Origin: Gigaspora rosea
Taxonomy: Eukaryota; Glomeromycota; Glomeromycetes; Diversisporales; Gigasporaceae
Length of the DNA stretch: 64,000 bases
Direction of reading: 5' to 3'
NCBI GenBank assembly: GCA_003550325.1
Contig: QKWP01000680.1
Span: 62,001-126,000 of the forward strand
Below are positions 56,690-64,000 of this stretch, in pieces (the first letter of the stretch is position 1; each line of letters begins with the position of its first letter). The position numbers and the translations under genes were made by a program. The notes below the pieces were generated by a model that worked only from the letters and a program-made list of their open reading frames with translations, had not been told where the DNA came from and did not search any database.

Positions 56690-56860
56690 ATAATTTAAGG
56701 TTAGGGTCTATGCTAAACTTAGAAGGTCAAGGAAATTTTTTTGTTAGAGCACAGAAAGTGGTTTCTTATGCAAATTTTCATGATATGAGCGATTTTGAAA
56801 ATGTGAACGTTTTGTTTTGATCTTCCTGATTGTGTTATGTTATATCAAAACTGACTCGTT
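56690..56860 (-). mobile_element. Core-family small element, copy 11, partial
   Basis: Reverse core: AAGGTTAGGGTCTATG, TTTTTTTGTTAGAGCACAGA, AAGTGGTTTCTTATGCAAAT, and CTGATTGTGTTATGTTA. Close to 11330-11510. Confidence 0.6.
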
Positions 56861-56989
56861 ATTGGGGTCGTCTAAAGGGGGAAACTTAACCTATACCTTG
56901 GGGTATAGGGTCTTATCCTGTGTCTGTCATGTGACTATGTTTATAAAATTAAATAAACTGATCAACATAGAATCGCGTGTTTTGTCTGT

Positions 56990-57355
56990 CATCGTTTTCG
57001 TAGTGCCTTTGTTGCTTTCATTATCGTTGTGTGAAGTTTTTTTTTTTGTGCTTTGATTGTTGTTCTTGCAGTGCTTTTGTTGCTCTTTTGTAGGGCTTTT
57101 TTCATCATTTGGTGTTTTTGGTTGTCGTTTGGTGGTGCTATTGGTTGTCGTTTGGTGCCTTTGGTCATCATTTGATGCCTTTGGTCATCGTTTGGTAGTG
57201 CCTTTGTTCGTGCTTTTGGTTGTACTTATGTTGTAGTTTGGTGGTATTTTTGGTTGTAGTTTGGTGGTGCTTTTGGTTGTAAATTGGTGGTGCTTTTGGT
57301 TGTCGTTTGTTGGTTCTTTTGGTCATCGTTTGCTAGTGATCGTGCTGGGTGTAGA
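56990..57355. repeat. GTTTGGTG-type simple repeat
   Basis: TTGGTTGTCGTTTGGTGGTG and drifting relatives (TTTGGTCATCGTTTGGTAG) repeat about twelve times at roughly 25-30 bp spacing. The open frame on the minus strand is a low-complexity product. Confidence 0.75.
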
Positions 57356-57440
57356 GGTTGTATCCGTTGTTATAGAATAGGTTTTAAGTTTGGTGGAAAT
57401 TAGTTAAGAAATTAGAACTAAATAAGGAAATTTTGTAATA

Positions 57441-57635
57441 CAAGTCACTCTCGTTATAGTGAACTCTCGATATAGTGACTAATTAAAATCTCGATATAGT
57501 GAAGTTAAGCTCAAAGCCAGCTTATATAAAATTCTCTCGATATAGTGAATTTACTAATAAAACTCTCGATATAATGAATTTTTTAAAAATTTTTATTAAT
57601 GGAACGGATCACTTCACTATAACGAGAGTGACTTG
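57441..57635. mobile_element. Tc1/pogo-type small element inside the 5' LTR
   Basis: Ends CAAGTCACTCTCGTTATAGT and ACTATAACGAGAGTGACTTG, with TA on both sides. The 3' LTR lacks it at the matching place, which fixes its boundaries. The motif CTCTCGATATAGTGAA recurs inside. Confidence 0.9.
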
Positions 57636-57684
57636 TAACTATATTTAGTAATAGTGATATGTGAAATTGATGTGCAATGACACT

Positions 57685-57797
57685 CAATGACGCTTAGCGA
57701 CGCTTAACGACGCTTAACGACGCTTAGCGACACTTAACGACGCTTAGTGATGCTTAATGACGCTTAGTGACGCTTAACGACGCTTATCGACGCTTAG
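57685..57797 (+). repeat. 10 bp minisatellite GACGCTTAGC in the LTR
   Basis: About eleven copies of GACGCTTAGC/GACGCTTAAC. A shorter run of the same unit lies in the 3' LTR at 61258-61330. Confidence 0.9.
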
Positions 57798-58441
57798 CTC
57801 AATAGATACCTTATTTCCCTTAGTTTTAGAGATCCAGACATTGTATTTTATCTTTACCTTTATATTAATTACCCTCCTCTATATTTATTAAATAAACTCT
57901 TGGAATTTCTAAGGAACAGACACCTTGGAATAGCCCTCTTGTTAAATTCATAAACTGTCTATTATTTCTTGTTGTTTTATACCGAACTGCCTTAGAGAAG
58001 TGTGTAGTTTCTTACAGACATAAAAGAAACTATACTTCCCTCTTGCACACCACTTCACGCCCAAAGTAAGGGATCTCAGGAGCCGTGTGATTGTTACTTT
58101 ATCGGAATTAAAGAAGGCTTCCGGTACTGTAACATTTGGTGCCTTCTGGCGGAATCCTATTTAAATTATTGGATATTATTGAAGAATTTGGAAATCTTAT
58201 TATTACTTTTGGCAGAAATATTTATTTTTTTTGCTGTTATTAACCCTCTTGCTGTTTAATTGCACCCTTGTTATTTTCTTACAACTTACTTGAAATTTTC
58301 TTTTTGTTGGATATTAACTACTTACTATATTTTGGAGATTAAAAATTTTGTTAACAACTTACTACTAACCTTTTATTTTTGAAGATATATTCTATTATTC
58401 TTTTATTAGTTTCTTTGAGACCTGGGAACTGACTTCTCTAT

Positions 58442-60339
58442 ATGAATAAAGCATATGAACTATACTTAGAACAAATTGAAGTACACGAAACAAGTCACCC
58501 TTCCTCACTTGCAGTAGACATTTTACAAGCCTACCATCCTGATTTATCCTGTACTATCTGTTATCCTGTTGCTTATTTATACCGTCCCTTTCGACGATTT
58601 TGGGGAACATATCGAGACAATTATTTTGCTACCCAATATTCACAAAAGACAAATGACTCTTACTGTGTTTTAGTTACTGCTACTGATTATAATACTGCTA
58701 AAGCCGCTGCTCGAGATATTGTTTTTAGTTGCTGCTATAATAACAACCTTTTAGACCCAAAAGAAGTTATTGCTGGTCTACTCCTTGCACATACCCCCTA
58801 TACTCTTGCACCTATCTTACCTCTTAATTTTAAAGCTACCCTACTCGATCTTCATATTGAGGACCTCTTACCTTCTACACCTGCTCCAACTTGACTAAGG
58901 ACAGAAAACCTTTTATACGATTTTCAAAATCAATTAGGAAGAACTGAATTAAACTTTGACGTTTCTCTACCCAGATCGATATTTACTTTAGGACCTGAAC
59001 AATTATCTGACACTGGTGTTGGTTCTTCTGCTAATACTTATATACCAATCCCTCCAAGCCTTGCACTTTCTTCTTCACCTATTTCAGAAATTCCATATCA
59101 TAATACTCGAGAAACCACTCCTCCTCCACAAAATCGCTTTCTTCGTTATATACAACAAACCTTTTCTTCTGCTCGCACAACTGTTCCTCCACCTCCTCCT
59201 GTAACTGAATTTTACCCTACTGTTAATTTAGATATAACTGATACACCACGCTATACATCTCCATTACTTAACACACCTCTTCTTGACAACCAAAACTTAA
59301 TTGACCCCCTTGACCATTACATTCAAAACCAAGACGCTACTATTGTTAGAGCTGATTCTTCTCCCCAATTCGAGGAAATAAATTTACAACTTCTTGTAGA
59401 AGAATTAAACCCTATCTTACCTCCTAACCAACTAGGAAATCCAATGGGAGACGCTGCTTTACGAACTGCTGCACAAGCCATAACTGATCTTGCTAATGCC
59501 CTTGAACAAGGCTCTGAGAAAACTCTCATAACTGTTGCAGATTTTTATGGAGATGGAACCCAAGACCCTGCTGACTGGCTGAAGGAATTTAGAAGAGCCG
59601 TTACTGCTAATAAATAGAGTGCTGAATGGAAACTCCAACTTGCTCCTGTGTACCTTAAAGGAGTTGCTCTGGACTGGTACACTGCTTTAACCCAGTACCC
59701 AATGCTTTCAATAATGATGGTGCCCAGGACCGAAGTTTCCAGCATCTTATTAAGGCACGTTTCTATACTACTAAGCAAAAGGCTCTCTGGCAAAAACAAC
59801 TTTTTGACATTAAGCAAGGACCCACAGAGACTGTGGATGGATATGTCAACCGATTTCGTACATTACAAAAAAAAGTGGACCCGACTAATGTTTTTCCAGC
59901 TGATTTTGTTAAACAACTTTTTATTCAAGGTTTATGTCCTGAGTATGCAGTTAATGTTCAAGCTGCTATACCTAATACCTTGGACAATGCTATTGAAGTA
60001 GCTCTCTGCTGGGAAACTGGAAAATTAATGACTACTCCTACTACCAATACTGACCAAGTTATTCAACAACTTACGGACCAAATTGCTAAACTTAGTATCA
60101 ATTTAGCCCAGACACAGACCACACCTACCTCTTCTGTTAATTATGCTGACAACCGCGCTCAAACCCCTCGAATAAAAGAGCCTCCTATCTGTTATTATTG
60201 TGGATGCACTGGACATTTTATTCATGTTTGTGGAAATTGTGGTTCTCCTGACCACCTTTTTGCAAATTGCCCTACCAATCAATGTAATCGATGCCAGGAA
60301 TTTGGCCACATTGCTGTTAAATGCTCCAAACAAACCTGA
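58442..60339 (+). pseudogene. Gag-like region of the LTR element (fossil)
   Basis: Capsid and nucleocapsid-like coding region. A proline-rich middle part precedes a capsid-like part containing DFYGDGTQDPADWLKEF, a common start of retrotransposon capsid domains. Near 60190-60330 lie CCHC zinc knuckles, including CNRCQEFGHIAVKC. It is broken (about two breaks) and is described here only as a fossil. Confidence 0.75.
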
Positions 60340-60575
60340 ACTTAGAATTAGAAGACATACAAGAAGAAACATTAACAGTTCCAATTATTAATCAAGAAGA
60401 AGTCACCCCTGCTCCATTACCTGAAAAATTAAGCAAGATTATACAAGATATTATCCAACCTTGTGGACCCCTAACTCAGACATCTATTCTTCCATATACT
60501 GGAATAATGTATCAAGAGAAATTGCAGAAAATTCTCAAGCGAATCAAAACTGGAACTAGAAACAGACAAGACCAA

Positions 60576-60842
60576 CACTGGTTGAAATTAAAACATTCAG
60601 TAATAAATCAGCAATAATTCAGTAACAATTCAGTAAACATTCAGCAACCATTCAGGTACCGATTCCTGCCACTCAGTTGCCACTCAGCTACCATTTAGTA
60701 AAAATTCAGTAATATATTACTAAATTTCTACTGAGTGGTAGCTAAGTGGCAGGAATCGGTACCTGAATGGTTGCTGAATGGTTACTGAATTGTTACTGAA
60801 TTATTGCTGATTTATTACTGAATGTTTTAATTTCGACCAGTG
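60576..60842. mobile_element. CACTG-ended foldback inside the LTR element
   Basis: CAA occurs on both sides (60573-60575 and 60843-60845). Ends CACTGGTTGAAATTAAAACA and TGTTTTAATTTCGACCAGTG. The arms are built from ATTCAGTAA / ATTCAGCAA words at 10-13 bp spacing. A 3 bp duplication and CACTg ends suggest a CACTA- or PIF-type origin. Confidence 0.8.
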
Positions 60843-61136
60843 CAAACTAAGCTGCTCGAAGCTTATTATTATCTTGGTAACCTTATAGACAAGTATTCTG
60901 ATACTTATGAAGATATTCAATCTATAATTGAGAAGACTCAAGGAGAAAGAGGAGCCTGAGACACATGGAAGTGTGCCAAACGGATGAAATTGCTTTTCTC
61001 CAACTGATCTATAGAAAACATCTCTCAAACAACCTATATTACTTATACAATGATTACGAGATTAACTGATGCCGAACTTTTTCAAGTTCTTTCCCAAATT
61101 AGAACTCACAGAGTTCGTTCTTAAAGGGGAAAGAAA

Positions 61137-61676
61137 TGTTATAGAATAGGTTTTAAGTTTGGTAGAAATTAGTTAAGAAATTAGAACTAAATAAGGAAAT
61201 TTTGTAATAACTATATTTAGTAATAGTGATATGTGAAATTGATGTGCAATGACACTCAATGACGCTTAGCGACGCTTAATGATGCTTAGCGACGCTTAAC
61301 GATGCTTAGCGACGCTTAGTGATGCTTAGCTCAATAGATATATAAACCTATCTTATTTCCCTTAGTTTTAGAGATCCAGACATTGTATTTTATCTTTACC
61401 TTTATATTAATTACCCTCCTCTATATTTATTAAATAAACTCTTGGGATTTCTAAGGAACAGACACCTTGGAATAGCCCTCTTGTTAAATTCATAAACTGT
61501 CTATTATCTCTTGTTGTTTTATACTGAACTGCCTTAGAGAAGTGTGTAGTTTCTTACAGACATAAAAGAAACTATACTTCCCTCTTGCACACCGCTTTAC
61601 GCCCAAAGTAAGGGATCTCAGGAGCCGTGTGATTGTTACTTTATCAGAATTAAAGAAGGCTTCTGGTACTGTAACA
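61137..61676 (+). repeat. 3' LTR
   Basis: TGTTATAGAATAGG to GGTACTGTAACA, preceded by the purine run AAAGGGGAAAGAAA. It carries the GACGCTTAGC minisatellite at 61258-61330 and a TATA-like ATATATAAACC after it. Confidence 0.9.
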
Positions 61677-62119
61677 CCATTATAAAATTTAATTTCGGGT
61701 TATCCGCCCGTTTACAAATAACAACCCAGTTTCCAAACCGGATTATTCATAATCTATCCAGATAAATATATAATTTTGGGTTATCTGGTTTATAATAATA
61801 TGTTGCGACTAAACTATTTAATTTTTAATTGCAAAAAAAAAATTTTTTTAAAAGAAATCTTGGTTGTTAGCAAGAAATTTAGACTATTGGTATTCACTAA
61901 AATTAGGCAATTTTGCTGATTTTCATAGTGAAATAGATGATCATGTTAATTTGAAAAGGGCAAATTTTTTTGCCTTGTCTTATTTAGGACATATAAAAAA
62001 AATTTTTTGGTATACATAATATAAAATAAAAAATAACACGGATTATGTATGTAAACCAAAAAAATTAATTTATATAGCCTTACTTTATTCAATTATTTAA
62101 ATTTTAATTTATATTCAAT
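61677..62119. other. Spacer with GGTTATCCGG-type quasi-repeats
   Basis: 61694-61795 carries CGGGTTATCCGCCC, AACCGGATTATTC and GGGTTATCTGG words, like the subterminal zones of the hAT elements in this window. No gene. Confidence 0.4.
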
Positions 62120-62609
62120 AATGATACTATATAACATTTAATTTATACAATGTTTTGGTTTGTAAGATAGCCAAGTAGCCAAGATAAAATTTCTGGGTCA
62201 TACGTGACTTAGTGTGACAGGTCGCATCTGGGTACAGATTAAGATAGCCGGATGATGCCGGGCTTGCAATTGCAAAGTAGTAATTACTAGAGGACCCTGA
62301 AATATACATAGATAGGTCAGGTTAATTATAGGGTTACTAAAAAAGGAAAGATCTGCAGAAAAAACTTCAAAAATAAGCAAAAAAATTACTATAAATAGAA
62401 AAGATCAGCATAAAAAATCTCAAAAATAAGCAAACACAAACCTGACCTATCTATATATATTTCGGGTCCTATTACTAGAATTAGCTTAATTAGTTGATTC
62501 AATTTGTATTTAAGCACTGACAAGACTGTCAAAGAAATAAAAAAAAAAAATTTAATTAAATGTTTGTTTCTTTTTAGAAATAATAATTGAGAAACTATTT
62601 CATGACTAA
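62120..62609 (-). mobile_element. 3' end of an hAT element with its gene's tail
   Basis: On the minus strand, SHEIVSQLLFLKRNKHLI (about 62555-62609) is the expected tail of an hAT transposase dimerisation domain and continues the gene cut at 63389. Downstream lies sequence shared with 1180-1440. The actual TIR was not found. Confidence 0.55.
62291..62470. mobile_element. hAT-like small element, exact 8 bp duplication
   Basis: ATTACTAG at 62283-62290 and 62471-62478. Ends AGGACCCTGAAATATACATA and TATATATTTCGGGTCCT, the same terminus as the element at 2398-2951. Two copies of CAAAAATAAGCAAA lie inside. Confidence 0.85.
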
Positions 62610-63389
62610 AGGAGCTGCCAGAAATCAGCTGATTTCTTGGGGGAGGATTCTCTGGCATAGTCAGGTTACTATATATCCTTTATTCTGATTGGCTAATACA
62701 GCATATTATTTATATAATATATATTATTAAAATATAAAAATCTTATTAGTTAATAACTTTTGATCCACGGGTCCAATTTGGATGATTTAACTACCAAAAT
62801 GATCCTCTTAAAGAGAGGATTCTAACAAGCCCAAAATCACAAGAATCTAATCACAGGATCATAAGATCGATATAAATTTGTGCATTATTACTATATATAT
62901 AATAGTATTTATTTAATAAATACTATATATATAGTAATAATGCACAAATCTATATCGATATTATGATCCTGTGATTAGATTCTTGTGATTTTGGGCTTTT
63001 TAGAATCCTCTCAAAGAGAGGATTCTAACAAGCCCAAAGTCACAAAAATCTAATTACAGGATCATAAGATCGATATGGATTTGTATATTATTACTATATA
63101 GTATTTATCTATATAGTAATAATATGCAAATCTATATCGATCTTATGATCCTGTAATTAGATTTTTGAGATTTTGAGCTTGCTAGAATCCTCTCTTTGAG
63201 AGGATCATTTCGGTAGTTAAATCATCCAAATTGGACCAGTAGATCAAAAGTTATTAACTATTAAAGTTTATAAATATTTTTAATAATAATTTAATATACG
63301 CGAAATTTGATTGGCTATTAAACCAGTCAGGTAGGAGGGAGGGGGTAGGGGGTATAGTAAATGGAAATCAGGTGATTTCTGGTGCCCCC
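62610..63389. mobile_element. Harbinger-like element with foldback interior
   Basis: TAA flanks both ends (62607-62609 and 63390-63392). Ends GGAGCTGCCAGAAATCAGCT and AATCAGGTGATTTCTGGTGC. Subterminal GGGGGAGG and GGGAGGGGGTAGGGGG. The interior 62753-63253 is two successive hairpins of the CTTTTGATCC family. It interrupts an hAT transposase gene. Confidence 0.8.
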
Positions 63390-64000
63390 TAAGGCAAGTT
63401 CATTTTGATGTTACTTGATTTCTGGCATCGAAAAACAAGGGTTCACTAGGCACCGAGGTAGCAGGTACTGCTAAGTATTTTCTTGCCAATTGACTTAAGT
63501 TTGGAAACTTTTTTTGTGTTCTTTCCACCATTTTAAGGGTAGAGTATCTTGAGGAACAACTGGTACTCTTTTAATATCTATGTATTTATCTAATTCATTA
63601 TACCAAATTATTGTCACTATAATTATCTTAAAAGATTGAAGCAAAATAATGGTTTGTAGATGAAGTAGTAGTTGGAAGAAGAGCAGTCAACAAAGGCCTA
63701 TCACTAGTAATGGTATCAAGTTCTATATGGCATAATCTACTTGCTTTTTCTCAAATATAGTTAGACCAAGGGTGCATCATTTTAAGCCTCGGGTCCAACA
63801 ATGTTGCCAAAAGACCTACATCGTTTAGATTTTTTCAATACTTTTGAAAAGAATTATATATTTCCTGTCTGACTTGTAAAAGTACAGATTGAATATAAAT
63901 GGTTCTTGGTAGCTGAGCATTGGAATCACATTCACTACTATCATTGCTTTCATTATAATTACTTGTATTGGATTCTAGAAAATTAAGTAAGTAAATCATT
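63390..64000 (-). pseudogene. hAT transposase, C-terminal part, runs off the window
   Basis: Minus-strand translation gives LLATLLDPRLKMMHPW, NELDKYIDIKRVPVVPQDTL, PLKWWKEHKKSFPNLSQLAR, KYLAVPATSVPSEPLFFDAR and NQVTSK in order, the hAT C-terminal dimerisation domain (WW, then fP.Ls.LA..yL..PatSvpsE). Stops and frame changes are present (for example after NSFQKY and near the P-N-L-S block), and a Harbinger-like element cuts the end at 63389. The N-terminal part lies beyond 64000. Confidence 0.85.

Larger units (their letters stand above)
57368..58134 (+). repeat. 5' LTR
   Basis: Starts TGTTATAGAATAGG and ends GGTACTGTAACA. It is longer than the 3' LTR mainly because of the nested 195 bp element. 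It contains a GACGCTTAGC minisatellite at 57685-57797. Confidence 0.9.
57368..61676 (+). mobile_element. Gag-only LTR retroelement (fossil), 4.3 kb
   Basis: Family: LTR retrotransposon, probably Gypsy-like, of the gag-only non-autonomous kind. Parts: 5' LTR 57368-58134, a leader, a gag-like region about 58442-60339, a non-coding tail, a polypurine tract about 61122-61136, and a 3' LTR 61137-61676. No reverse transcriptase or integrase was recognised. Two small DNA elements sit inside it (57441-57635 and 60576-60842). The LTRs begin TGTTA and end TAACA. No matching duplication was seen at the outer ends. The close agreement of the LTRs points to a fairly young insertion. Broken, with about two breaks in the gag region. 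Confidence 0.85.

Noticed and set aside
1-64000. tRNA and rRNA genes
   Set aside because: No cloverleaf with paired A and B boxes and no rRNA-like block was found by eye; a covariance-model scan would be decisive.

Overview
The window looks like a repeat-saturated, AT-rich fungal nuclear genome, most likely an arbuscular mycorrhizal fungus (Glomeromycotina, Rhizophagus or Gigaspora type). This is inference. It rests on the intron-rich housekeeping genes with GTAAGT/GTATGT donors and a CTAAC branch site, on the mix of MULE, hAT, Harbinger and pogo elements with a Fanzor relic, and on a degraded gene that resembles a large family remembered from these fungi. No rRNA gene, tRNA gene or CRISPR array was found. 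About 3.5 kb of the 64 kb is convincing intact host coding sequence.

Layout. 0.0-14.6 kb: a Harbinger-like end, foldback elements, and an old array of palindromic units. A 7.5 kb MULE with about 1.35 kb terminal inverted repeats (TIRs) and a decayed transposase broke that array, as did a SINE-like insert and a TTAA-flanked element that holds a solo LTR. 14.6-23.5 kb: a four-level nest. A large foldback holds a 5.9 kb TIR element, which holds a Harbinger-like element, which holds about nine tandem copies of an exactly 327 bp palindromic satellite unit. 23.5-30.6 kb: more small TIR elements and an 858 bp palindrome. 30.6-35.6 kb: a decayed host gene split by a 3.3 kb hAT element (8 bp target duplication) that carries a piece of a histidine-kinase-like PAS region. 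34.6 kb has a single N flanked by an identical 130-140 bp duplication, probably an assembly artefact. 35.6-44.9 kb: low-complexity DNA and palindromic elements.

45.0-46.7 kb holds a multi-exon gene whose 5' half splices cleanly and whose 3' half is frameshifted. 46.8-48.6 kb holds three GC-richer tandem repeats of about 590 bp. 49.8-50.9 kb holds a decayed Fanzor (eukaryotic TnpB relative). The two clear genes are divergent at 52.3-55.7 kb: a NIT1-type nitrilase (deaminated glutathione amidase, minus strand, 6 exons) and a sideroflexin (mitochondrial serine carrier family, plus strand, 9 exons), sharing a 295 bp intergenic promoter. 57.4-61.7 kb is a gag-only LTR element with two LTRs. 62.1-64.0 kb is the 3' part of an hAT transposase gene on the minus strand, cut by a Harbinger-like element.

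The main theme is element-in-element insertion, with boundaries that can be read from intact target duplications: 2 bp TA, 3 bp TAA/TTA, 4 bp TTAA, 8 bp and 9 bp. The most unusual patterns are the palindromic satellite inside a Harbinger-like frame, a small-element family that keeps one internal core but has different ends from copy to copy, and the gene fragment carried by the hAT element.
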